From: SCRA01 sp035533275
Lineage (GTDB): Bacteria > Vulcanimicrobiota > Vulcanimicrobiia > Vulcanimicrobiales > SCRA01
Direction of reading: 5' to 3'
Length of the DNA: 64,000 bases
Assembly (NCBI GenBank): GCA_035533275.1
Contig: DATLUD010000070.1
Span: forward strand, 51,091 to 115,090
Made by a program: the position numbers and the translations under genes. The notes beneath the pieces were generated by a model. The model was given only the letters and a program-made list of their open reading frames with translations. It was not told the DNA's origin and did no database searches. Positions 1 to 7,341 of this stretch are shown here, in pieces. The number at the start of each line of letters is the position of its first letter. Within the stretch, counting starts at the first letter, position 1.

Positions 1-218
1 ACCGCATAGCCGTCCATCATCGACCGCGGCCGGCTGGGCACCGGCGCATCAGCGCGCGCGTCCCGCGCCAGCACGCGGCCGACGGCTCGCGCCAGCGGTA
101 CCTCCTCGACGGGAAGCTCCGCCGGACACCATCGCTCCAGCACGGTGGCGACGCCCGCCTCGGGAGAAGGGAGGCTCTCGGCGTCGAAGCCGCGCCCGGG
201 TAGGAGTGCGTCGTTCAT
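1..218 (-). CDS. moeA: Molybdopterin molybdenumtransferase MoeA, N-terminal part (cut by window edge)
   Basis: Reading the minus strand from ATG 218-216 gives 72 residues that run off the window. They end in PRSMMDGYAV, the MoeA signature around its Asp-Gly-Tyr-Ala loop, and the segment before it (LPVEEVPLARAVGRVLARD) matches the usual opening of the first MoeA domain. MoeA inserts molybdate into adenylylated molybdopterin, the last general step of Moco synthesis in the cytoplasm. It is divergent from serS with 70 bp between. A molybdenum enzyme that would use the cofactor, a formate dehydrogenase, lies at 35758-38541. Only the front is visible, so catalytic completeness cannot be judged. The family call rests on the DGYAV motif and its spacing from the start. 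Confidence 0.85.
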   Translation of the reverse strand, partial: MNDALLPGRGFDAESLPSPEAGVATVLERWCPAELPVEEVPLARAVGRVLARDARADAPVPSRPRSMMDGYA

Positions 219-288
219 GAACGGTAACTAGGAGCCTTTCGGACTACGGTCCTGCAATCGTCTCTTTCCGGAAGGGTTCGACTCGTTC

Positions 289-1563
289 ATGCTCGATCGC
301 TCGTTGCTCCGGCGCGACCCCGAGGCGATTCGCCGCTCCTTGCGGCGCCGCGGCCAGGATGCCTCCGTGGTGGAGCGCCTCGTCGAGCTCGACCGCACGG
401 CGCGTGAGGCGCAGACGCGCAGCGACGCCCTCAAGGCCGAGAAGAACACCCTCTCGTCCTCGATCGCCAAAGCCGCCGACAAGCGCGCCGCCGCCGAGGA
501 GCTCCGCCCGCGGCTCGCCGACATCGACGGTGAGATCGCCCGGATCGACGGGGAGGGGGCCGCGGCCAACGCCGCCATCGACGAGCAGCTCCAGCAGATC
601 CCCAACATCCTCGCCGACATCGTTCCGGACGGCTCAGACGAGAGCGGCAACGTCGTCGTGCGCGCGTGGGGCACGCCGCCCACGTTCGACTTCGAGCCGA
701 AGCCCCACTGGGAGCTGGGAGAGCGCCTGGGAATCCTCGACTTCGAGCGCGCCCGCAAGCTGGCCGGTTCGCGCTTCGCCGTCCTGGTGGGCGACGGAGC
801 GCGGCTCTCGCGCGCGATCGTCGACTTCTTTCTCGATCGCGGCCACCGCGCCGGATACACGGAGATCTCGCCGCCGATCATCGTCAACCGCGAGACCATG
901 TGGTCGACGGGGCAGCTCTCCAAGTTCAGCGACGACATGTTCCAGTTGTCGGACTGGGACTTCTTCCTCATCCCGACGGCGGAGGTGCCGCTGACGGCGC
1001 TCCATCGCGACGAGATCCTCGACGGCCAGAGCATGCCGCGCCGATATGCCGCGTACACCCCGTGCTTCCGCAAAGAGGCCGGCGCCGCCGGCAAGGACAC
1101 CCGCGGCCTCATCCGCCAGCATCAATTCGAGAAGGTGGAGCTGGTCTGGCTGACGGCGCCCGATGCAAGCTTCGAGGCGCTGGAGCGGCTCACGCGCGAC
1201 GCGGAGAATCTCTTGAAGGAACTGGAGCTGCCGTTTCGCACCGTGGCGCTCTGCGGCGGAGACACGGGCTTCAACGCGGCGGCGACCTACGATCTCGAAG
1301 TGTGGCTGCCCAGCCAAGGCGTCTACCGGGAGATCAGCTCGTGCAGCAACTGCACCGACTTCCAAGCGCGCCGCGCCAATATCCGCTTCCGGCGCGACGC
1401 CAAGTCCAAGCTGGAGCTGGTGCACACGCTCAACGGCTCCGGACTCGCCGTTGGGCGTACGCTGGTGGCGGTCATCGAGAACGGCCAACAAGCCGACGGC
1501 ACCATCCGCGTGCCGGAGGCCCTGGTGCCGTACTTGGGCGGACAGCGCGTCATCGGCGCGTGA
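289..1563 (+). CDS. serS: Seryl-tRNA synthetase
   Basis: Class II aminoacyl-tRNA synthetase that charges tRNA-Ser with serine in the cytoplasm. The 424-residue length is normal. Residues 1-110 are the charged N-terminal coiled-coil arm that grips the long variable arm of tRNA-Ser (LDRSLLRRDPEAIRRSLRRR at the start is typical). Motif 2 is FRKEAGAAGKDTRGLIRQHQ with the catalytic Arg pair, and motif 3 is GLAVGRTLVAVIEN near the end. The ATG at 289 has a GGAAGGG tract about 12 bases upstream; the protein begins exactly where the family does. No T-box-like leader is evident in the 70 bp between it and divergent moeA. A tRNA-Ser gene lies 16 kb downstream at 17865. Confidence 0.97.
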   Translation: MLDRSLLRRDPEAIRRSLRRRGQDASVVERLVELDRTAREAQTRSDALKAEKNTLSSSIAKAADKRAAAEELRPRLADIDGEIARIDGEGAAANAAIDEQLQQIPNILADIVPDGSDESGNVVVRAWGTPPTFDFEPKPHWELGERLGILDFERARKLAGSRFAVLVGDGARLSRAIVDFFLDRGHRAGYTEISPPIIVNRETMWSTGQLSKFSDDMFQLSDWDFFLIPTAEVPLTALHRDEILDGQSMPRRYAAYTPCFRKEAGAAGKDTRGLIRQHQFEKVELVWLTAPDASFEALERLTRDAENLLKELELPFRTVALCGGDTGFNAAATYDLEVWLPSQGVYREISSCSNCTDFQARRANIRFRRDAKSKLELVHTLNGSGLAVGRTLVAVIENGQQADGTIRVPEALVPYLGGQRVIGA

Positions 1564-1569
1564 CGCGGG

Positions 1570-1881
1570 CTACGCCAGCAGCCTGACGAAGGTCTCCGTG
1601 AGACGCTTGAGCTCGCGCTGATCGACGCCCCCCTCGGACTTGGGGCGGATGCACTCGGCCATGCTGTTGGCCATCAACTGAACGGTCGCCCGCTCCAGCG
1701 CTGCCCTCGCCGCGGCCATCTGCTGCGCGATCGCGTGGCAGTCCCGACGCTCGGCGATCATCCGCTGCACGGCGCGCACTTGGCCCTCCACGCGCCGGAG
1801 GCGGGCCGTCACGTCCGCGACCACCTCATCCGAGACGTTGAGGGCGGCATCACCGCCGTCTTCCCTTCTCACCGTCGCCAT
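1570..1881 (-). CDS. CsoR/CstR-family repressor, CstR-like (persulfide-sensing type)
   Basis: 103-residue all-helical repressor of the CsoR/RcnR/CstR family (DUF156). The core RLRRVEGQVRAVQRMIAERR is the family's first helix. The two conserved cysteines are Cys48 and Cys77, 29 residues apart as in CsoR and CstR. Copper sensors of the family also need a His four residues before the second Cys; here that place is Ser73, so a Cu(I) site is unlikely and the Cys pair alone fits the CstR type, which senses per- and polysulfides by cross-linking the two Cys. It is divergent from a rhodanese-containing operon, and the shared promoter region holds two palindromes of the family's TACCC-N4-GGGTA type. 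That it represses the operon and itself is inference. Sulfur versus metal as the signal is not proven by sequence. Confidence 0.85.
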   Translation of the reverse strand: MATVRREDGGDAALNVSDEVVADVTARLRRVEGQVRAVQRMIAERRDCHAIAQQMAAARAALERATVQLMANSMAECIRPKSEGGVDQRELKRLTETFVRLLA

Positions 1882-1887
1882 GGCGTC

Positions 1888-1917
1888 ATATTACCCTACC
1901 GGGTATGCTGTTGACAA
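1888..1917 (-). promoter_or_regulatory. Promoter of the CstR-like gene, overlapping operator 1
   Basis: On the minus strand TTGTCA (1917-1912) and TAATAT (1893-1888) are separated by 18 bp. The -10 box ends 6 bases before the ATG at 1881, so transcription would begin at or next to the start codon, giving a leaderless or nearly leaderless mRNA. Operator 1 lies in the spacer and touches the -10 box. Confidence 0.6.
1892..1905. promoter_or_regulatory. Operator 1, CsoR/CstR-type palindrome
   Basis: TACCC-TACC-GGGTA: perfect 5-bp arms around a 4-bp centre, matching the GC-rich palindromes flanked by TA that CsoR/CstR repressors bind. It lies within the spacer of the regulator's own promoter. The centre is 26 bp from that of operator 2, with the same TAC centre start. 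Confidence 0.75.
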
Positions 1918-1940
1918 TACCCTACGGGGTACTGTATAAC
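1911..1940 (+). promoter_or_regulatory. Promoter of the rhodanese-RND operon
   Basis: TTGACA (1911-1916) and TATAAC (1935-1940) with an 18-bp spacer, a near-consensus housekeeping promoter. Operator 2 fills the spacer, so a bound repressor would block it. The -35 box overlaps the -35 box of the opposite promoter almost completely (1911-1916 against 1912-1917). Predicted transcription starts near 1947, about 85 bases before the first well-supported start codon at 2033. Confidence 0.75.
1918..1931. promoter_or_regulatory. Operator 2, CsoR/CstR-type palindrome
   Basis: TACCC-TACG-GGGTA, the same arms as operator 1 with a one-base change in the centre that extends the right arm to GGGG. It sits entirely inside the 18-bp spacer of the plus-strand promoter. 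Confidence 0.78.
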
Positions 1941-2032
1941 CGTCATGTCTTCACCGTCGGTTCCTCAATCCTTCTCCGGGAGCGAGTACATGAAACCGTG
2001 TGCATGCTCCCAAGACGACAGGAAAGGTATTC

Positions 2033-2272
2033 ATGGCAAGCAGTTCCTTGTTTCAACGCCTCGGGCGCCCGGCGTGCAACAACGGCTGGGGCGTCGAGTC
2101 CAAGGTCCGCGCGATCGCCGGAACGTTGGTCTTGGCGAGCCTGGGCCTCTCGCTGCTCGATCACCGCTGGCTCTGGCTGACGGCGTTCGTGGGAGCCAAC
2201 TTGCTTCAGTCCGGACTGACCGGCTGGTGCCTCCTCTCCAACATCCTCTCGTTCGGCCGCAACACAGACTGA
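2033..2272 (+). CDS. YgaP-like DUF2892 membrane protein
   Basis: 79 residues. The ATG at 2033 is chosen because AGGAAAGG stands 5 bases upstream; a GTG at 2000 in the same frame has no such site. The N-terminus is polar with one Cys (Cys15), followed by two hydrophobic stretches (about 28-44 and 47-68) and a short tail containing GWCLLSNILSFG. This is the DUF2892 fold seen as the membrane part of E. coli YgaP, where it is fused to a rhodanese. Here the rhodanese is the next gene, 11 bp downstream, so the two may form a split YgaP that anchors the sulfurtransferase at the inner membrane. Role inferred from family and context. Confidence 0.75.
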   Translation: MASSSLFQRLGRPACNNGWGVESKVRAIAGTLVLASLGLSLLDHRWLWLTAFVGANLLQSGLTGWCLLSNILSFGRNTD

Positions 2273-2283
2273 GAGCAACAAGC

Positions 2284-2619
2284 GTGTTCAACTTCTTCCG
2301 AAAGAGCTCGTCCGTCCGCGACGTCGCGCCGCAAGAGGCCAAGCAGCTCATCGACGCCGGCGCCCTGGTCGTCGACGTCCGCGAGGACTTCGAGTGGGCG
2401 CACGGTCACCTTCCGGGGTCTCGTCACCTCCCGGCCGGACGGCTCGCCGCGGAGCTCGACTCGCTGCCCCGCGACCGCGAGCTGATTCTCATCTGCGCCT
2501 CCGGCAGCCGGAGCAGCCACCTCTGCGCGGCGCTCGAGCGTCACGGCTTCGCCAATCTCTACAACCTGAGCGGAGGCATCTATGCGTGGATGCGTTCCGG
2601 CCTCCCGGTGGTGCGCTGA
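2284..2619 (+). CDS. Single-domain rhodanese (sulfurtransferase)
   Basis: 111-residue rhodanese-fold protein started from GTG 2284. The active-site loop is CASGSRS with the persulfide-carrying Cys71, followed by Ser-His; the fold markers VVDVREDFEWAHGHLPGS (29-46) and the closing NLSGGIYAWMRSGLPV are complete. Rhodaneses move sulfane sulfur between thiosulfate or persulfides and acceptor thiols. It follows the DUF2892 gene and its stop codon is one base before the start of the RND adaptor, so it is in one transcript with the pump. The reading frame stays open upstream to 1945, but that extension overlaps the DUF2892 gene and has no recognisable fold, so it was not taken. Confidence 0.9.
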   Translation: MFNFFRKSSSVRDVAPQEAKQLIDAGALVVDVREDFEWAHGHLPGSRHLPAGRLAAELDSLPRDRELILICASGSRSSHLCAALERHGFANLYNLSGGIYAWMRSGLPVVR

Positions 2620-2620
2620 C

Positions 2621-3892
2621 ATGACCAAGACGACCATCGACCCCAAGAAGCGCGGGATCCTCGCCGCCGCCCTCATGGCGAGCGGCTCTCTGCTGCTGGC
2701 GAGCTGCGGCGGGCACGGCGGCGCGCCGCAGCCCACCGCAACCGGCGCCGGCCCGATCGCCGTTTCCGTCGCGCCGATCCGCACGGCGTCGTTCTCAACG
2801 CCCGTCGAGCTCTCGGGGACCCTGACGGCCGTCCGCTCCGTGACCGTCGGCGCCATCTCGGCGGGGCGCATCGTCGCCGTCGACGTGCGCGTCGGCGACC
2901 GGGTGAGCGCCGGCCAGGTCCTCGCGCAAGTCGACACCTCCGGCTACAGCGCGGGCCTCGCGCAGGCCCAGGCGGGCGCCTCAGCGGCCGCCGCCAACCA
3001 GCGTGCCAGCCAATCGGCGTTGCAGGCCGCCGCCGCGGCCGTCGACGGCGCCAAGGCTCAACTGGCCTCCGCCGAGAGCCACCGCAAGCTCGCCCAGACG
3101 ACCGCCGACCGCATGAGCGCGCTCTACGCGGCCGGGGCCATCTCCAAGCAGCAGGAGGACGAGACGCAAGCCAACCTGGCCGCGGCGCGCGCCGGGGTCA
3201 CTCAGGCGAAGGCTGGAGTCGCCGGCGCGACCAACACCTATCAGGCCGCGACCGCGCAGGCGAGCGCCGCCTCCGATTCCGCCGCGCAGGCCCGCGCCGG
3301 CGTGACCGCCGCGAGCGTTCCTCTGCGCGACGCCACCCTGACCGCGCCGTTCTCCGGCGTGATCACCAGCAAGTTCGTCGATCCGGGCGCCGTGGTGGGT
3401 CCCGGAAGCCCGGTGGTCGCTCTCCAGAACACGCACGATCTCGAGCTCGACGTCGCGGTCCCCGAGGACGACGTGGCGGGCCTCGCACCGGGGCAAGGCC
3501 TCAGCGTGCGGGTCGATGCCGTGGGCGGCAAGGGCGTCCCGGGTCACGTGCGCGCCATCGTCCCCTCCGAGAATCCGGCCCTGCGCTCCGCGACGGTGAA
3601 GATCGCCGTTGACGACCGGCCCAGCCTGATGCCCGGCATGTTCGCGCGGGTCAGCTTCTCCGGCGGCGCGCACGAGGGCATGGCGGTTCCGCTCGGCGCC
3701 CTGGTCACCCGCGCTGGACAGAGCGGCATCTTCGTGGTCCGCGACGGCACCGCTACCTTCGTCCCCGTGCAGACGGGAACGATCACGGGCAGCATGGTCG
3801 AGGTTCGCGGCGTCGAGGACCGCAACGCGAGCGTGGCCGTGAGCAACCTCCAGCGTCTCACCGAAGGCGCCTCCGTGACGGTATCGCACTGA
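2621..3892 (+). CDS. RND efflux periplasmic adaptor lipoprotein
   Basis: 423 residues from ATG 2621, one base after the rhodanese stop. A signal ending in SLLLASC makes it an inner-membrane-anchored lipoprotein. Then come a first half-barrel, a biotinyl-lipoyl-like half (VGAISAGRIVAVDVRVGDRV), a long Ala-rich helical hairpin (about residues 115-230), the second lipoyl half (DATLTAPFSGVITSKFVDPG) and beta-barrel and membrane-proximal domains. This is the membrane-fusion component that bridges an RND pump and a TolC channel in the periplasm. Its stop overlaps the pump start by one base. The substrate cannot be read from the sequence. Confidence 0.92.
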   Translation: MTKTTIDPKKRGILAAALMASGSLLLASCGGHGGAPQPTATGAGPIAVSVAPIRTASFSTPVELSGTLTAVRSVTVGAISAGRIVAVDVRVGDRVSAGQVLAQVDTSGYSAGLAQAQAGASAAAANQRASQSALQAAAAAVDGAKAQLASAESHRKLAQTTADRMSALYAAGAISKQQEDETQANLAAARAGVTQAKAGVAGATNTYQAATAQASAASDSAAQARAGVTAASVPLRDATLTAPFSGVITSKFVDPGAVVGPGSPVVALQNTHDLELDVAVPEDDVAGLAPGQGLSVRVDAVGGKGVPGHVRAIVPSENPALRSATVKIAVDDRPSLMPGMFARVSFSGGAHEGMAVPLGALVTRAGQSGIFVVRDGTATFVPVQTGTITGSMVEVRGVEDRNASVAVSNLQRLTEGASVTVSH

Positions 3893-6800
3893 TGCAGGGT
3901 CAGAACTTCGCGGGCCGGCTCGCCCGCTATTTCCTCCAGTCGAAGCTGACGCCGGCGATCGTCGTCGCCATCTGCGTCTGGGGCATCATCGCGATCCTGG
4001 GGACTCCCCGCGAGGAGAATCCTCAGATCACGATGCCCGCGGCGACGATCGTCACCCAGTACCCCGGCGCCTCCTCGCAGGAGGTGCAGAAGCTGATCAC
4101 CGAGCGCGGCGAGCGCGTGCTCCAGGAGATTCCGGGCATCGAGCACATCTACTCGGTCTCGACCCAGAACGTCTCCATCATGACCGTGCTCTACCACGTG
4201 GGCGACGATCCGACCACCTCCTTCGTCAACCTGTACGATCAGATCTTCGCCCACTTGAACGAGCTTCCGCCGGGAGCATCCCAGCCGCAGATCACCCCGC
4301 TGAGCGTGGACGACATCCCCATCGTCGTGCTGACCCTGCACGGCAAGAACTACAACCGGGGACAGCTCTACGATGCCGCCCAGCGGATCATCGACGCCGT
4401 GGGCCCGATCCCCGGCGTCTCGACGATCGACACGTACGGCGGGCGACCGCGCGAAGTGAACGTCACGCTGGATCCCGTCAGGCTCGCCGCCTACGGCATC
4501 TCGCCGCCTCAGATCGCGCAGGCGCTGGGCGTCACCAACCTCACGCAGCCCGTGGGCACGGTGCGCGACGCCAAGAGCGAGCTGTTCATCCACGCGGGGA
4601 CCGCGTACAGCAACGTGCGGCAAGTCTCCTCGCAGATCGTCGGCGTCAGCAACGGGCAGCCCGTGACGCTCGGCCAGGTGGCCAAGGTGGAGATGGGCTG
4701 GATCCCCGAGGAGGCCCAGACCCAATTCGCCTACGGAGGCGCGGCGAAAGATCTCTCCAAGGCGCCCGAGGCCGGCGTCAGCATCGCCATCGCCAAGAAG
4801 GCCGGCGGCAACGCCGTGGCGGTGGCCGACCAGGTGCTCAAGACCGTCAAGCACACGGAGCTGCCGCCGGGAGTCGACGTCTCGATCACCCGCAACTACG
4901 GCGAGAAGGCCAACGACGCCGTCAACGAGCTGATCGAGCGCCTCGTCGAGGCGATCGTAATCGTCGTGGTCCTGCTCATGGTGCTTGGCTGGCGTGAGGC
5001 CCTCGTGGTGGCGACGGCGATTCCGCTCACCCTCTTCGTCACGCTGGGAACCGGCATGCTCGCCGGCCAGACCATCAACCGCATCTCGCTCTTCGCGCTC
5101 ATCCTCGGCCTCGGTCTGCTCGTCGACCAGGCCATCGTGATCGTGGAGAACATCCACCGTCACTACCACGCGGACCCCGACGCCCCGAAGGCCGAGGCGA
5201 CCATCCGCGCCGTCCAGGAGATCGGCAGTCCGACCACGCTGGCCACCATAACGGTCGTGCTCTCGTTCCTGCCGATGCTCTTCGTCTCGGGAATGATGGG
5301 GCCGTACATGCGCCCCATCCCTATCAACGTGCCCGTGGCCATGCTCGCCTCGCTCCTGATCGCGTTCGCGATCACGCCGTGGGCGACGTACGCGCTGCTG
5401 CGCAACCAGAAGACCAAGGTCGCGCACGGCATCCCCAAATGGGTCGCGCCCTTCCGCAACGCCTTGATCACCCTGATCGACAAGCCGCGGGCCGGGCGCC
5501 TCTTTTTGGTGGTGCTGCTGCTGGCGTTCATCGGCAGCGCGGCCCTGCCCGTGGTCAAACTCGTTCAGTTCCGCATGCTGCCGCGCTCGAACGAGACGAC
5601 CTTTCTCGTGAGCATCGACGCGCCGCCGTCGAGCACCGTCGCCAACACGACGGTCATCGCGGACGCGCTCGGAGCCCTGCTCGCCAAGACGCCGGAGGTC
5701 ACCAACTACGAGACCTTCGTCGGCACGCCGTCGATCCCCGACCTCTCGAGCCTGCTCCAGGGAACGGTCTTCCGCAACTCCCCGAACCAGGCCGACATCC
5801 GCGTCAACCTGCTCCCCAAGAAGGAGCGCAAGACGGAGTCGGCGGTCTTGGCGCGCCGGCTGCGTCCGGAGCTGCAGCAGCTGGCGGCCAAGTACGGCGC
5901 CACGGTCCGCATCCTCCAGACGCCGCCGGGGCCGCCCGTTCGCGACACCATCCTCGCCAAGATCTACGGGCCCGATCCCGACGTCCGGCGGGCCGTCGCC
6001 TCGCGCGTCATCGGCATGATGCAGCGCGAGCCGGGCGTGGTCGACGTCGACTCCAGCTTCAAGGCCCTGCCCGCGAGCCTGCAGCTCGAGGTGGACCAGC
6101 GCAAGGCCGCGCTCTCCGGCGTGAGCACCGCCGAGATCGCGCAAACGCTGGGCATGGCCCTGCACGGCGCCAGCGTCTCGACGCTGCACACCGAAAACGA
6201 CCCGCGGCCCGTCGGCATCTTCGTGCGCTTCGCGCCGCAGTACCGCGAGAACGCGGCGGCGCTGGCGTCGATCCAGATCCCCACGCGCATGGGCGGCATG
6301 GTGCCGCTCTCGGCGGTCACCAACGTGGTGGCAAGCCAGGTCTCGCAGCCGCTCTTCCGTGACGACTACGAGAACGTCACGTACGTCGGCGCCGAGATGG
6401 CCGGGCGCAGCTCCACCTACGCCGTCATCGACATGGCCCTCGAGCTCTGGAAGCATCCGCTGCCGCAAGGCTACCGGATCGACTGGGGCGGCGAGTGGAA
6501 GCTGACGAACACCGTCTTCGCCGACCTGGGCCGGGCGATGCTCGTCGCGTTCATCCTCATCTACTTCGTCCTGGTGGCACGCTTCCGCTCGTTCGCCACG
6601 CCGTTCGTCGTCCTCGCGGCGGTGCCGCTGGCGGTGATCGGCGTGATGCCGGGCTTCGCGATCCTGGCGCCGTTCGGCGTCTACTTCTCGGCCACGGCGA
6701 TGATCGGGCTGATCGCCCTCATCGGCATCGTGGTGCGCAACTCGATCATCTTGATCGAATTCATCGAGGACAAGATCAAGGAGGGGTCGTCGCTGCGCGA

Positions 6801-7341
6801 CGCCTTGATCGAGGCCACGACGGCACGTACGCGGCCCGTCTTCCTAACGGCAGCCGCCGGTGTGCTCTCCTCGATCGTCATCGCCGCGGACCCGGTGTGG
6901 AGCGGCCTCGCGTGGGCGCTGGTCTTCGGCATGACCGCCTCGGCGATGCTCTCGGTGCTCGCGATCCCGGTGCTCTACCAGCGCGTCGTCGGCCAACGCG
7001 CCGCCGGCCCGGCCGCGCTGGGCGCGGCGGAAGAGGCCCTTCCGGAGGAACCCGTGGCCATGCAGACCTTCGTCACCTTCCCCGAGCTCGACGGCTTCGT
7101 CATGGAGTCCACGTCGCTGCCTCGGTTGGTGGAGGGCGAGACCGTAGAGCTCGAGGCCGAGGTCTTCCGTGGAGAGGGCGACGCGGTCGATGCGGTCGCC
7201 AAGCTCTCGGGGCCGTTCGTCGTGGAGCATGTGAACGTGGTCTTCTCGGGAGCCTATGGCGAGCTGCAGGGCAAGCAGTACGTCACCCTGCGGTCGACGC
7301 AGCTCCCTGGCCCCGCCTGGAAGGAGATGGAGCATGCGTAA
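3892..7341 (+). CDS. RND-superfamily efflux permease with a C-terminal extension
   Basis: 1149-residue inner-membrane proton-driven pump. It has the twofold RND layout: TM1 near residue 15-35, a first periplasmic domain, TM2-6 (about 340-540), a second periplasmic loop and TM8-12 (about 880-1040). In TM4 the segment LGLGLLVDQAIVIVENIHR carries one acidic residue (Asp412) followed by Gln413, where drug pumps of the HAE1 group have Asp-Asp; proton relay may differ. About 105 residues (1045-1149) follow the last helix, with acidic and beta-prone segments, longer than the usual short tail. It is preceded by its adaptor (1-base overlap) and followed by its TolC partner (8-base overlap). In this operon export of a sulfur-related toxicant is plausible but inferred. 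Confidence 0.92.
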   Translation: MQGQNFAGRLARYFLQSKLTPAIVVAICVWGIIAILGTPREENPQITMPAATIVTQYPGASSQEVQKLITERGERVLQEIPGIEHIYSVSTQNVSIMTVLYHVGDDPTTSFVNLYDQIFAHLNELPPGASQPQITPLSVDDIPIVVLTLHGKNYNRGQLYDAAQRIIDAVGPIPGVSTIDTYGGRPREVNVTLDPVRLAAYGISPPQIAQALGVTNLTQPVGTVRDAKSELFIHAGTAYSNVRQVSSQIVGVSNGQPVTLGQVAKVEMGWIPEEAQTQFAYGGAAKDLSKAPEAGVSIAIAKKAGGNAVAVADQVLKTVKHTELPPGVDVSITRNYGEKANDAVNELIERLVEAIVIVVVLLMVLGWREALVVATAIPLTLFVTLGTGMLAGQTINRISLFALILGLGLLVDQAIVIVENIHRHYHADPDAPKAEATIRAVQEIGSPTTLATITVVLSFLPMLFVSGMMGPYMRPIPINVPVAMLASLLIAFAITPWATYALLRNQKTKVAHGIPKWVAPFRNALITLIDKPRAGRLFLVVLLLAFIGSAALPVVKLVQFRMLPRSNETTFLVSIDAPPSSTVANTTVIADALGALLAKTPEVTNYETFVGTPSIPDLSSLLQGTVFRNSPNQADIRVNLLPKKERKTESAVLARRLRPELQQLAAKYGATVRILQTPPGPPVRDTILAKIYGPDPDVRRAVASRVIGMMQREPGVVDVDSSFKALPASLQLEVDQRKAALSGVSTAEIAQTLGMALHGASVSTLHTENDPRPVGIFVRFAPQYRENAAALASIQIPTRMGGMVPLSAVTNVVASQVSQPLFRDDYENVTYVGAEMAGRSSTYAVIDMALELWKHPLPQGYRIDWGGEWKLTNTVFADLGRAMLVAFILIYFVLVARFRSFATPFVVLAAVPLAVIGVMPGFAILAPFGVYFSATAMIGLIALIGIVVRNSIILIEFIEDKIKEGSSLRDALIEATTARTRPVFLTAAAGVLSSIVIAADPVWSGLAWALVFGMTASAMLSVLAIPVLYQRVVGQRAAGPAALGAAEEALPEEPVAMQTFVTFPELDGFVMESTSLPRLVEGETVELEAEVFRGEGDAVDAVAKLSGPFVVEHVNVVFSGAYGELQGKQYVTLRSTQLPGPAWKEMEHA

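Noticed and set aside
219..288. T-box or other leader element before serS
   Set aside because: Only 70 bp between moeA and serS; no T-box sequence, only a 4-bp GGAC-TACG-GTCC hairpin.
1945..2283. In-frame upstream extension of the rhodanese, with a possible start at 1990
   Set aside because: It overlaps the DUF2892 gene, which has a strong ribosome site and a recognisable membrane fold; the extension has neither.
3544..6468. 974-residue open frame on the minus strand
   Set aside because: Antisense of the RND adaptor and pump; composition (Arg, His, Asp, Gly) is typical of a high-GC shadow frame and no fold is recognisable. The same holds for the long frames at 11268-13373, 21482-24664 and 36016-40209.
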